Shown piece after piece: positions 48,536 to 63,474 of a stretch of 64,000 nt of DNA. Source of the stretch: Xylophilus rhododendri (GTDB lineage: Bacteria; Pseudomonadota; Gammaproteobacteria; Burkholderiales; Burkholderiaceae_C); assembly GCF_009906855.1 (NCBI RefSeq), contig NZ_CP047650.1, forward strand, positions 3,658,001 to 3,722,000, given 5' to 3'. Below the pieces are notes generated by a model. The model was not told the DNA's origin. It was given only the letters and a program-made list of their open reading frames with translations, and did no database searches. Each line of letters begins with the position of its first letter. Positions within the stretch are counted from its first letter, which is position 1. The position numbers and the translations under genes are program-made.

Positions 48536-49991
48536 TCTTCGTCACGGCTTCTTGCCAGCCCTTCCGGTCGTGCTGGCCGTGCTGGCCCTCTCCGGCTGCA
48601 AGTTCGCGCCGGCCTACCAGGTGCCGTCCTTCGAGATGGCGCCCGCCTACAAGGAAAACGCCCTGTGGCAGCAGGCCAGTCCCGCCGAGCCGTCCGCCGT
48701 GCCCGAGGCCTGGTGGACGATGTTCGGCGATGCCGAGCTGAACCGCCTGCAGGACCTGGCCGCCGCCGGCAACCAGACCCTGGCCGGCACCCTGGCCCAA
48801 CTGCGCATCGCCCAGGCCGCGCTGGACGCCAGCCGGGCGCCCCTGTTGCCCACCCTCGGCGTGAACGCCGGCGGCACCCGCAGCAAGACCGGCAGCGCCA
48901 GCAGCGGCACGGTGGATGCCAACGGCAATGTGGTGGGCAACACCAGCGCCCGGCCGCGCAACGTCTTCACCCTGCAGGCCAGCGCCAGCTGGGAGCTGGA
49001 CCTGTGGGGCCGCATCTCCTCCGGGGTGGATGTCGCCAACGCCCGGGTGCAGGCCAGCGCCGACGACCTGGCCGCCGCGCGCCTGTCGATGCAGGCCAGC
49101 CTGGCGCAGACCTACTTCGCGGTGCGCGCGGCCGAGGCGCAGCTGGCCGTGCTGGACGACACCATCGCCGCCTACGAACGTTCGCTGCAGCTCACCCGCA
49201 ACCGCTACACATCGGGCGTGGCCAGCGCCGCCGACGTGGCGCAGGCCGAGTCGCAGCTGTATTCCACCCGGGCGCAGCGCCTGGAGTCGGCGCTGAGCCG
49301 GGCGCAGCTGGAGCATGCCCTGGCCGCGCTGCTGGGCCGGGCGCCGGCGGATTTCACCCTGGCGCCCACGGCCAGCCTGCCCGAGGCGCCTGTCGTGCCG
49401 GTGGCGCTGCCGGCCGCGCTGCTGCAGCGCCGGCCGGACATCGCGGCGGCCGAGCGCCGGGTGGCGGCGGCCAATGCGCAGATCGGCGTGGCCCGGGCGG
49501 GCTTCTTCCCGGCGCTGACGCTGTCCTCGGCGGTGGGCTACCGCAGCAGCACGCTGAGCGACATCGCCAGCGCGCCCAATCTGTTCTGGTCCATCGGGCC
49601 GGCGCTGGCGCTGTCGTTGCCGGTCTTCGATGGCGGCGCCTTGCGCGCGGCGGTGAATTCGGCCGATGCCAATGTGCAGGCGGCGGCCGCCACCTACCGC
49701 CAGACGGTGGTCACCGCGCTGCAGGAAGTGGAGGACAACCTGGTCGCCGCCGCCGCGCTGCAGGAGGAGCTGGGCGTGCAGCAGCAGGCCCTGGTGGCGG
49801 CGCAGAAGGCGCTGGACGTGACCAACAACCAGTACCGGGCCGGCATCGTCAGCTACCTCAACGTGGTGACGGCGCAGTCCACCGTGCTGTCGGCGCGGCG
49901 CAGTCTGCTCGATGTGCGCAACCGGCGGTTGGTGGCGGTCAATATTCTGCTCAAGAACATTGGCGGTACTTGGGGGGCGGTGCGGGGTTGA
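48525..49991 (+). CDS. Outer-membrane efflux factor of the mdtABC-type pump (NodT family lipoprotein)
   Basis: About 488 residues with a lipoprotein signal ([13 protein letters not shown]), then KFAPAYQVP and two OEP repeats ([17 protein letters not shown] onward; second repeat beginning [15 protein letters not shown]). The start is ATG 48525 (AAGGA 8 nt upstream) or ATG 48516; both overlap the mdtC stop. It is not closely similar to the outer-membrane factor at 5283, so the two pumps have separate exit ducts. The final 100 nt show the same shift to G/T-ending codons before palindrome 2. Confidence 0.9.
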   Translation: MRSDLRHGFLPALPVVLAVLALSGCKFAPAYQVPSFEMAPAYKENALWQQASPAEPSAVPEAWWTMFGDAELNRLQDLAAAGNQTLAGTLAQLRIAQAALDASRAPLLPTLGVNAGGTRSKTGSASSGTVDANGNVVGNTSARPRNVFTLQASASWELDLWGRISSGVDVANARVQASADDLAAARLSMQASLAQTYFAVRAAEAQLAVLDDTIAAYERSLQLTRNRYTSGVASAADVAQAESQLYSTRAQRLESALSRAQLEHALAALLGRAPADFTLAPTASLPEAPVVPVALPAALLQRRPDIAAAERRVAAANAQIGVARAGFFPALTLSSAVGYRSSTLSDIASAPNLFWSIGPALALSLPVFDGGALRAAVNSADANVQAAAATYRQTVVTALQEVEDNLVAAAALQEELGVQQQALVAAQKALDVTNNQYRAGIVSYLNVVTAQSTVLSARRSLLDVRNRRLVAVNILLKNIGGTWGAVRG

Positions 49992-50046
49992 GCTTGGATC
50001 GCGCTTTTAGTTTCTCGCGGGTGTTGATTTACTGCCTTCGGCTTGG

Positions 50047-50651
50047 TTACTTCTTCTACTCCTACGGAGGGTGGAGCTGGGGCTTGCGCCGCCCCAGACC
50101 GGCGGTAACTTTCTTTCCATTGAAAGAAAGTCACCAAAGAAAAATTCAAATTCGGGAGCGGGGACGGGCTTTCGCCCGGGTCGGGCCATTGTTTCGCTGC
50201 GCTTCACTCGGCTCTCCGGATGGCGATTTGATCTCAGCAACGATTGCCGATGCTCGAGGATCGGGACGCCCGTTCGCCAAAAGCTTCACGCTCAGCCAAC
50301 CGACAAGTTTGATCAAGCGCCGCGTCCAGATCCGGGGAAAATCGCCAGTGCGTTTAATCAAACGCTCACCAAGATAATCAGAGCGTGAAGCTTTTGGCGA
50401 ACGGGCGGCCCGAATCTCGAGCATTCGTTCCAGTTGCTGAGCCCACTACGCCATGCCGAGAGCCGAGTGAAGCGCAGCGAAACAAAGGCCCGACCCGGGC
50501 GAAAGCCCGTCCCCGCTCCCGCTCCCGCTCCCGCTCCCGCTCCCGCATTTGAATTTTTCTTTGGTAACTTTCTTTCAATGGAAAGAAAGTTACCGGGGGT
50601 GTGGGGCGACGCCAGCCCCACCTCCACCCTCGGTAGGAGTAGAAGAAGTAA
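50047..50651. repeat. Large imperfect palindrome 2, about 600 bp, after the efflux operon
   Basis: Left arm about 50047-50293 and right arm about 50381-50651 with an 87-nt centre. The innermost 27 bp (ending GCCAAAAGCTTCACGCTC on the left) are perfectly inverted. The outer ends share layout and sequence with palindrome 1: CGGAGGGTGGAGCTGGGG, a CCCC-AGACCG block and ACTTTCTTT-spacer-AAAGAAAGT. It fills the gap between the converging efflux operon and the GH5 genes and contains no gene. Confidence 0.92.
50515..50546. repeat. Tandem hexamer GCTCCC, five copies, in one arm of palindrome 2
   Basis: Five perfect GCTCCC units followed by GC. The mirror position in the left arm (GGGAGCGGGGACGGG, near 50155) has only one unit, so the array expanded after the palindrome formed, or was lost on the other side. 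Confidence 0.9.
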
Positions 50652-50691
50652 ATAAAAACCTCTTAAATTAAGGGCCGCTCCAAAACGCCAC

Positions 50692-52398
50692 TCAAACTGA
50701 GCGCAGGCAGGAAAAAGAGATGCTCCCCGCCCGGCTACCAGCCAGCAACTTGACATCGATACCGAAATACGGATCGGGAGACGCGATGGTGCCGTAAGCA
50801 TTGTCGAAACCGCCCGGCGCCGGTGCCCGGTAGCCGGGATAGATGCCCAGTCCCGAGTCGTTGACAGCCCGCAGGTCCAGACCCGCCACCCCCTGGTTGT
50901 TGGACTGCGTGGTGTCGAAATACATCGGGCAGGTGCCCACAGCCCAGTCGCCCTCGAAAGCCGTGGCACGGCTGATCCAGGACTGCTGGCTGGCCACGGC
51001 GATCTCGGGGAACACCAGGACCAGGTAGCGGTCGGTGGTGCCGGGGTTGGCTGCCGCACTCAGGATGCCGGTCACCGGATCGTAGGAGAAACCGGACCAG
51101 TTCGAGCCGACGACGCGCGGCAGCGCGATACGGCCGCCCGTCAGCCGAATGAAGGCCGGCAGGTCCCGCACCGGATAGGGCGTGGGCAGGCCGGTGACCG
51201 CCTGCTGCATCAGCGGCAGCCAGCTGCGCGCGGCCTGGTCGTACAGGGCGAAATTGCTGTTGTAGCCCCAGTAGCAGAGCGGCAGGTCCGCGGCCAGGGC
51301 CACGGCGCGCAGATGGGCGTTGTACTCGGCCCTGTCCTGCGGCGTGCGGGGCACCGAGCCCCGGGCGATGTTGACGGATACACCGGCCTCGCCGATCCAC
51401 AGCGGCACCGACTGGTCGGCGGCCCATTGCCGCGCCCAGCGGATATCCTCGGAAAAATTCGCCAGCCCGGCGGCATTGAGTGCATCGGCGCCGTGGGTGA
51501 AGTTGTAGGGCGTGTAGTAGTGCGGCGAGACGCCCAGCGGGCCGGCGTCGCCGGGGATCGCCAGGCGGGCGAGTTCATTGTTCCAGGGTTGCAGCCACAT
51601 CACGCGGCTGGCGTTGTTGCCACCGGTGGCACGAATGGCCGGGATCACCGCTGCATACCAGGCGTTGAGCTGGTCCGAACTCAGGCCCGGTGCGTAGCCG
51701 GTCTGGGTGGTCTGGGCGGGTTCGTTGACCAGGTCGAAGGACAGCCGCGGCGAAACGTCCCGGTAGCGCGTGGCCAGCTGCAGCCAGATGGCGGTGGCGC
51801 GCGCCGTGAGCTGGTCGGTGGTCAGGGTGGCCACGTTCTGGTAGTCGTCGAAGTAGATGTCGTTGCTGTGATCGCCCTTCCACTGCAGGTAGCCGTGCAG
51901 CGGATCCAGCACCACACGGTCCAGGCGCCTCAGGGCCGCCGTGATTTCGGCATCTAGCTTCTGCAGGAAGGATTCGGCGATCAGGCCGTTCACGTCGGCG
52001 CGCGCCGCGCAGTTGGCGGGAATGCGCACATGGCCGAAGTTGCCCTCGTAGCGCATGGTGTCGAAATCCTGCAGAGCGACCGCGTAGGGCGCGCCACCGG
52101 CCTCGCTGAGGTTTTCCAGGTAGTCGCTGGGCTGGGTGCCCAGGCCCATGCCCGCGAGGTACTGCGCAAGGCTGGCGGGTTCTGCGAATACGGGGTCCGG
52201 CACTTCGGGAGCGGCTGCCGGCGCATCGGCCGCGGGCGGGGCGCCGGCAGCGGCCGTCGGCGCGGCGGCGCTCTCCTGGCCGCCTCCGCCACAGCTCATG
52301 CAGGCTGCACTCACGGATGCCAGCGCCGACAGCAGAAGCGCGCGCCGGCCCGCCTGTACGGTTGGCGTGTCTTTGTCCTGGCCCGTCATGCCGGTCAA
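50692..52398 (-). CDS. GH5-like glycoside hydrolase (endoglucanase type), copy 1
   Basis: A 568-residue secreted enzyme. Signal with twin Arg and a Cys pair (RRALLLSALASVSAACMSCG), so a Tat or lipoprotein export route; then an Ala/Pro linker (40-72). The catalytic (beta/alpha)8 domain at about 75-390 has proton donor E226 (FDLVNEP), HYY near 293 and nucleophile E337 (WIGEAGVS). A C-terminal beta-rich domain of about 170 residues ends FSCLRSV. It is the last of three tandem homologues. Cellulose or related beta-glucans are likely substrates, but the subfamily was not determined. Confidence 0.82.
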   Translation of the reverse strand: MTGMTGQDKDTPTVQAGRRALLLSALASVSAACMSCGGGGQESAAAPTAAAGAPPAADAPAAAPEVPDPVFAEPASLAQYLAGMGLGTQPSDYLENLSEAGGAPYAVALQDFDTMRYEGNFGHVRIPANCAARADVNGLIAESFLQKLDAEITAALRRLDRVVLDPLHGYLQWKGDHSNDIYFDDYQNVATLTTDQLTARATAIWLQLATRYRDVSPRLSFDLVNEPAQTTQTGYAPGLSSDQLNAWYAAVIPAIRATGGNNASRVMWLQPWNNELARLAIPGDAGPLGVSPHYYTPYNFTHGADALNAAGLANFSEDIRWARQWAADQSVPLWIGEAGVSVNIARGSVPRTPQDRAEYNAHLRAVALAADLPLCYWGYNSNFALYDQAARSWLPLMQQAVTGLPTPYPVRDLPAFIRLTGGRIALPRVVGSNWSGFSYDPVTGILSAAANPGTTDRYLVLVFPEIAVASQQSWISRATAFEGDWAVGTCPMYFDTTQSNNQGVAGLDLRAVNDSGLGIYPGYRAPAPGGFDNAYGTIASPDPYFGIDVKLLAGSRAGSISFSCLRSV

Positions 52399-52549
52399 TG
52401 GAACTCCCTGCGTGCATGGATGCCCCCGATGGGGGTGCCTGCGCTGAAACTAGCATGGTCACAAGACAGGCTCGTAACGGCATGCTGGCCGCGCAGGCGC
52501 CGGTCGGATCGGCCAACGCACCCAAGCAAAATCCGTTCCCCGAGAGGAC

Positions 52550-54223
52550 TCAATCCACGCGCAGGCAGGAAAAGACGATCTGCCCGCCCGGGCTGCCGGC
52601 CGCCAGCTGCAGCTCGATCGCGAGGAAAGGCTGCGGCGATGCGATGCTTCCGTAGGCTTGCTCGAATCCACCCGGTGCGATGGGCAGGTAGGGATAGATC
52701 TGCTGCCCCTGGTCGTCGACACCACGCATGTCGAGCCCCGGCACGCCGGACTTGTTCGGCGCGGTGGCGTCGTAGTAGAAGGGGCCGCTGCCGATACGCC
52801 AGTCGCCGCCGAAGCGTGTCGCGCGGACGCTCCAGGTCTGGTCGCTGGCCACCGGGATGTCCGGAAACACGATGGCCACGCCCCACGCCGAAGCGCCGGG
52901 ATTGGCCTGGGCCGTCAGCACGCCCGAAGCCGGGTCGTAGGAAAAACCCGGCCAGACGTGCGTAGGGTCGAAAAGCTTGTTGATGCGGCCGCCGGTGAGC
53001 ACCTGATAGGCCGGCACCGGCCGCACCGGCAAGGGCATCGGCACGCCGCTGACGGCCTGCAGCATGCCCGGCAGCCAGGCCTGGGCGACCTGATCGTACT
53101 GGGCGTAGGCGCTGTTGTAGCCCCAGTAGGTGATGGGCACGCCCAGGTCCAGGGCGGTGTTGCGTACATGCGCGGTGAATTCGGCCCGTTGCGCCGGATC
53201 GCGCGGCTGTGTCCTGACGTCGATGTTGATGGAAACCCCGGTTTCGCCCACCCACAGCACGGTGTCGCGGCTCACCGCCCAATCCCGCGCATAACGCACG
53301 TCGGCGGCATAGACGGCCAGGTCGGCGGCGGTCAGCGCATCGGCGCCCATGGTGAAGCCGAAAGGGCTGTAGTAATGCGGGCTGACCCCATGCGGGCCGG
53401 TATCCGCGGGCAGGGCCAGCAGATCGAGCCGGTTCGCCCAGGGCTCCATCCAGAGCATGCGCTGGGCATTCAGGCCGCCGGTGGCGCGGATGGCGGGGAT
53501 GACCGTGGCGTGCCAGGCATCGAGCTCGGCGGCGGTGATGCCTGGCGGATAGCCGTGCTGCAGCGGCACGTTGAAGGGCTCGTTGAACAGGTCGAAGGCC
53601 AGGCGTGTCGTCAGGCCCTGGTAGCGGGTGGCGAGCTGACGCCACATGGCAGTGGCCCGGACCGCATGCTGGGCGGACGTCAGCTGGGCGACGCGTTGAT
53701 AGTCGTCGTAGGCATAGTCGTAGGCGTGGTCGCCTTTCCACTGCAGGTAGTGGTGCAGCGGGTCCAGGATGACCCTCGGAAAGCGCTCCAGGGCCAGTTG
53801 GATCTGCTTGTCGACCACCAGGAGGAAGGCCTCGGAGATCAGCCCGTCGACATCCGCGCGGGCGGCGCAGTTGGCGGGTATGCGCAGGTGGTCGGCCAGG
53901 CCTTCATAGCGCATCCGGTCGAAGTCGGCGGCGCCGACGGCGTGGGCCAGGCCGGCGGGCTGGTAGGCGGTTTCGAGGTAGTCGCTCGCCTGGGTGCCCA
54001 GATGCATCGCCGACACGTATTGCGCGGCCGTCTCGGGATCGCCCGGCTGCGGGCCGCCGGCGCCGGAGCCGAGCCCGCCGCCCGCATCGGTGACCACCGT
54101 GCCGGGGTTGCCGCCGCTGCAGGCGCCGAGGGCCAGGCCGCCGACCGAGGCCGCGGCGAGGCCGAGCAGGCGCCTGCGGCGCGCAAAGGCCGGCGCCGGC
54201 CCGCCGGGGAATGCTGTTTTCAT
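52550..54223 (-). CDS. GH5-like glycoside hydrolase, copy 2
   Basis: A 557-residue homologue of its neighbours. Signal with ARRRRLLGLAAASVGG and lipobox LALGAC (Tat-type lipoprotein likely), a Gly-rich linker, and a catalytic domain with E215 (FDLFNEP), HYY near 283 and nucleophile E327 (WVGETGVS). The C-terminal domain ends FSCLRVD. It has its own 113-nt upstream gap and downstream gap of 151 nt, so the genes may be separately transcribed. Divergence between copies is spread evenly, suggesting old duplications. Confidence 0.82.
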   Translation of the reverse strand: MKTAFPGGPAPAFARRRRLLGLAAASVGGLALGACSGGNPGTVVTDAGGGLGSGAGGPQPGDPETAAQYVSAMHLGTQASDYLETAYQPAGLAHAVGAADFDRMRYEGLADHLRIPANCAARADVDGLISEAFLLVVDKQIQLALERFPRVILDPLHHYLQWKGDHAYDYAYDDYQRVAQLTSAQHAVRATAMWRQLATRYQGLTTRLAFDLFNEPFNVPLQHGYPPGITAAELDAWHATVIPAIRATGGLNAQRMLWMEPWANRLDLLALPADTGPHGVSPHYYSPFGFTMGADALTAADLAVYAADVRYARDWAVSRDTVLWVGETGVSINIDVRTQPRDPAQRAEFTAHVRNTALDLGVPITYWGYNSAYAQYDQVAQAWLPGMLQAVSGVPMPLPVRPVPAYQVLTGGRINKLFDPTHVWPGFSYDPASGVLTAQANPGASAWGVAIVFPDIPVASDQTWSVRATRFGGDWRIGSGPFYYDATAPNKSGVPGLDMRGVDDQGQQIYPYLPIAPGGFEQAYGSIASPQPFLAIELQLAAGSPGGQIVFSCLRVD

Positions 54224-54336
54224 GGGCGGATATCTCGTGCAGTGGGTACTGCCGAAACCTTATCCGCTGTCTGCGCTCACTCCTGTGTTCGTCCTTAGTC
54301 CGTAGGGGTGGACTGCCGCCGTCTGTGTTGCTCGGC

Positions 54337-55947
54337 CTACACCGAACGGATGCAGGCGAAACGGATCTGCCCGCCGGGACTGCCGGGTTGCAAGCCCAGA
54401 TCCACGCCCATGAAGGTGCCGGGCGAGACGATGGTGCCCATGGGGGTATCGAAGCCGCCGGGTGCCATGGGACGATAGGGATAGAACTGCTTGCCCGCCT
54501 CGTTCACGCCGCGGCCATCGATGCCGCGCTTGCCGTTCTGGTTGGGCCGGTCGGCGTCGAAGAAGATCGGCAGCACGCCGATGCGCCAGTTGCCGGTGAA
54601 CTCGAGGGCCCGCACGATCCAGGATTGACCGCTTTCTATCGCGATCTCGGGGAACACGATGGTCACGGTGCGTTCACTGCCCGAATCGTTGGCCTGGGCG
54701 GTGAGGATGCCGGTTTCGGGATCCCAGCGGAAGCCGGGCCACTGGCCGTTGGCGAAGAAACCCTGTGCCATGCGGCCGCCCTTGAGCACGGTGAAAGCCG
54801 GGACGGTACGCACCGGATAGGGCTGTGGCAGGCCGCTCACCGCCTGCCGCATGCCCGGCAGCCACTGGCGCGCCGCCTGGTCGTACTGAGCGAACGCGGC
54901 GTTGTAGCCCCAGTAGCACATGGGCACGCCGGTGGCCAGACCGACGTTGCGCACATGGGCGGTGTATTCGGCCCGGTCGGCTTCGGGGCGCGGGATCTTG
55001 CTGGCCTGCCTGACCTTGGAGACACCCACCTCGCCGATCCAGATCGGCACCCGGTTGAGTCTTCCCCAGCGCTTGGCGTATTCGATATCCGCGCTGAAGT
55101 TGGCCAGGCCTGCCGCGGTGAGGGAGCCCTCGCGATGCGTGAACTCGAAGGGGCTGTAGTAGTGCGGCGAGACGCCCAACGGGCCGGCATCGGAAGGGAT
55201 CGCCAGCAGGTTCAGCCGGTTGTCCCAGGGCTCCAGCCAGATCATGCGGCGGGCATTGTTGCCGCCGGTCGCACGGATCGCCGCGATCACCTGCGTATAC
55301 CAGCTGTTGAGCTGGTCCGAAGTCAGGCCGACCGGAAAACCGTCCTGCTGGGGTGCCGACACCGGCTCGTTGATCAGGTCGAAGGACAGCCGCAGCGACA
55401 GCGACTGGTAGCGCTTGGCCATCTGCACCCACATGGCCGTGGCGCGCACCGCATGCTGGTCGGACGTCAGCTGGGCGACGGCGGCGCTGTCGTCGTAGAA
55501 CTTGTCGTAGTGGTGGTCGCCTTTCCACTGCAGGTAGTGGTGCAGCGGATCCACCAGCACCCGCTCGAAGCGCTCCAGCGCCAGCTTGATCTGATTGTCG
55601 AGCTTGACCAGGAAGGCCTCGGAGATCACGCCGTCGACCGTGGCATGGGCGGCGCAGTTGGCGGGAATGCGCACATGGTCGAAGCCGCCTTCGTTGCGCA
55701 TCACGTCGAAATCCGCAGCGCCCACGGCATTGCGCTGGCCGGCGGGTTCGTAGGCGGTTTCGAGATAGTCGCCGGCCTGGCAGCCCAGGTGCATGGCGGC
55801 GACGTACTGCTCGGCGGTGGCGGGCTCGTCGAAGCCTTCGCCCGAGCGCCCGCGCTTGCCGCCGCTCTGCGCCAGCACGGCCGGCGCGGCGGCCGTGCCC
55901 GCGAGTGCGATGACCAGCTTGCGCCGCTGGTGGTCGGTGGACTGCAT
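54337..55947 (-). CDS. GH5-like glycoside hydrolase, copy 3
   Basis: A 536-residue homologue from ATG 55947 (MQSTDHQRRKLVIALAG), with a Tat-like signal and AxA-type cleavage (VLAQ) and no lipobox, so it is probably freely secreted, unlike copies 1 and 2. Catalytic E194 (FDLINEP) and E306 (WIGEVGVS), HYY near 262; the C-terminal domain ends RFACIRSV. The frame is open further upstream through uvrA, but that part is antisense-free shadow. It starts 26 nt after the uvrA stop on the same strand and so could be co-transcribed with it. Confidence 0.82.
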   Translation of the reverse strand: MQSTDHQRRKLVIALAGTAAAPAVLAQSGGKRGRSGEGFDEPATAEQYVAAMHLGCQAGDYLETAYEPAGQRNAVGAADFDVMRNEGGFDHVRIPANCAAHATVDGVISEAFLVKLDNQIKLALERFERVLVDPLHHYLQWKGDHHYDKFYDDSAAVAQLTSDQHAVRATAMWVQMAKRYQSLSLRLSFDLINEPVSAPQQDGFPVGLTSDQLNSWYTQVIAAIRATGGNNARRMIWLEPWDNRLNLLAIPSDAGPLGVSPHYYSPFEFTHREGSLTAAGLANFSADIEYAKRWGRLNRVPIWIGEVGVSKVRQASKIPRPEADRAEYTAHVRNVGLATGVPMCYWGYNAAFAQYDQAARQWLPGMRQAVSGLPQPYPVRTVPAFTVLKGGRMAQGFFANGQWPGFRWDPETGILTAQANDSGSERTVTIVFPEIAIESGQSWIVRALEFTGNWRIGVLPIFFDADRPNQNGKRGIDGRGVNEAGKQFYPYRPMAPGGFDTPMGTIVSPGTFMGVDLGLQPGSPGGQIRFACIRSV

Positions 55948-55973
55948 GTACTGACTCCCTGTGGTGGTTCGGT

Positions 55974-61730
<5,757 letters not shown>

Positions 61731-61833
61731 AGCGCCTGCAAATAGGGGTGGGGGCGAAAGATTCTAGGGGCCGGTCCGGCGGACAGACGCGACCGGATGT
61801 GTCAGCGCCTTGCCTGGGCGCGGCGCGATTTTC

Positions 61834-61895
61834 TTCGTTATCAAGGACAGGCGTGCGTGGTGCCGGGGAAGGCCATGCAGGGCGATGGACAGCAT
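61834..61895 (+). promoter_or_regulatory. PIP-like hrp promoter before the tandem orphan pair
   Basis: TTCGT-N15-TGCGT (61834-61858; one mismatch in the second half) followed after 31 nt by CAGCAT (61890-61895), a full match to the YANNRT -10 of hrp-regulated promoters. The implied start near 61902 gives a leader of about 36 nt to the ATG at 61938. Confidence 0.55.
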
Positions 61896-61937
61896 CTCGG
61901 GTTTTTCCATTGCGCCGCCCGTGAAGCGGTCTTAGTC

Positions 61938-63470
61938 ATGAACCTGCCATCGCACGGCCAGAGTGCCGCCTTCCCGCCTTTGTCGATCACCATCCGCAAG
62001 TCGGCCATCCCGGGCTACGTTCCGTCGCCGCCGGAGTACGGCCTGAGCGCCGATGTGGTGGCGCAAGCCTTGCGCACGCTTGCGGTCGCCGAGGACAGCC
62101 AGTTTTCCAGCTCCGACGAGGAGTCCGAGGATTCCCGCGGCAGCACGCAAACACCCGCCGCTTCGGTGCGGGAGCTGGTGCGGCGGTACCTGCAGGACCA
62201 TCCCGAAGCGGACGGGCACACCGGCCGGCAGATCTGGACGGCGCTGTGCCAGGAGGGGCATGCACTGGAACTCAAGCGTGTGGCCATGGCCTGCCATCAC
62301 CTGGTGCGCTCGCGCGATGCCCTGTCGATCATCGTGCCCTGCGCCCGCGAGCGCCGCTTTCGCCTGCTCGGCGAGGGCGAGGCTCCGCGCGTGACCTGCT
62401 CGCAGCTCAACTGGGAGGTGCTGATCAAGCTCGCCGCCCGCAGCTGCGGCGGGCAGGAGGAACTGGCCGTCGTCACCGGCCGGCCTTACAGCGAGGTCCG
62501 GGCCTTCGTGCCGGCCATGCGGTCGGCCGGCGCCCTGGAGGAGGGGCGCGGCGTGTCGGGCCTGGACATGCGTAATGCCGCCATACGCGAGGAGATGCTG
62601 CGCATCCACCACCTGCTGCATCCGCTGCGAAAACGGACCCCGCTGCCCGACAAGCCCGAGGTGCCGGTCCACGGGCCGGACAGCGTGCAGCGTTTCCTCA
62701 GCACCCAGCCGCCCGAGGAATGGTTCACCACCACCGACCTGCAGCAGCGCTTCGAAACCTTCGGCAACAACCTGTGGGTGTGGGACAGCCTCAAGCGCCC
62801 GGTGAAACACTGCTGGGTGGAGAAGCGGAAAGATCCGTCGGCCAGGCGCTACTACTTCCGGCTGCATCCGCAGTACCGCGCAAGGCTGGCGCGCGCGGCG
62901 GCGGACGTGGACTGGGCCGCACTCTTCGGCGGAAAGGAGCCGGAGCACGAGCCGCCGGAGCTGGCCGAACCGTCGATGCAGCCGGAGCAGCCGCAGGATC
63001 TGGCGGTGAAATCCGGCGGCATGGCGGCGCAGCCCTCGGCTCGCGTGGTTCCGGCATCGGCACCGTCAGCCGGCGGGTCGCCGGTGCGGCAGGTGGGCGA
63101 CCTCTGGGCCTATCTGCAAAGCCGCGGCGTCGCCGGCACGGATGCCGGCGACCCGGACCAGGTGCGGGAGTTCATGGCCACCCAGGGCCGCCGCTGCGGC
63201 CCGCAGGGCCAGCCGCAGGCCAGCGCCCAGGCGGTGGCGGCGGCACTGTCGGAGCTGCCGCAGCCCCGCCACGCCGTGCTCTGCCTGTCGGTGCAGCCCG
63301 GCTACCTGGAGGTCTGGCAGGACACGCAAGGTAGCTGGCAGGTGCAGCCCCCTTATGCCGCGGGGCTGTCCGCGATCCGCCACGATCCGACGGAACTCTG
63401 GCCGGTGCTGACACGTTTCTTCGACGGGTCGGCGCGCCGCGTGCAGCTGGTGCCGGTGCTGGAGGGTTGA
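61938..63470 (+). CDS. Orphan protein of 510 residues, candidate effector, first of a tandem pair
   Basis: Not recognised. The N-terminus is Ser/Pro-rich without a signal peptide (MNLPSHGQSAAFPPLSITIRK). An acidic Ser stretch (FSSSDEESEDSRGSTQ) follows, then a helical, possibly winged-helix, domain at about 75-170 (VRELVRRYLQDHPEADGHTG, ELKRVAMACHHLV). A second similar unit may lie near 235-300, then a Pro/Glu-rich linker and a C-terminal domain of about 110 residues. The next gene codes for a paralogue of the N-terminal part. Cytoplasmic helix-rich proteins with such N-termini behind a PIP-like promoter suggest a type III effector; DNA binding is another option. Confidence 0.65.
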   Translation: MNLPSHGQSAAFPPLSITIRKSAIPGYVPSPPEYGLSADVVAQALRTLAVAEDSQFSSSDEESEDSRGSTQTPAASVRELVRRYLQDHPEADGHTGRQIWTALCQEGHALELKRVAMACHHLVRSRDALSIIVPCARERRFRLLGEGEAPRVTCSQLNWEVLIKLAARSCGGQEELAVVTGRPYSEVRAFVPAMRSAGALEEGRGVSGLDMRNAAIREEMLRIHHLLHPLRKRTPLPDKPEVPVHGPDSVQRFLSTQPPEEWFTTTDLQQRFETFGNNLWVWDSLKRPVKHCWVEKRKDPSARRYYFRLHPQYRARLARAAADVDWAALFGGKEPEHEPPELAEPSMQPEQPQDLAVKSGGMAAQPSARVVPASAPSAGGSPVRQVGDLWAYLQSRGVAGTDAGDPDQVREFMATQGRRCGPQGQPQASAQAVAAALSELPQPRHAVLCLSVQPGYLEVWQDTQGSWQVQPPYAAGLSAIRHDPTELWPVLTRFFDGSARRVQLVPVLEG

Positions 63471-63474
63471 TGCC

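Noticed and set aside
44732..50651. The palindromes as insertion sequences or CRISPR
   Set aside because: No transposase gene, target-site duplication or regularly spaced direct repeats; the structure is one inverted repeat per site.
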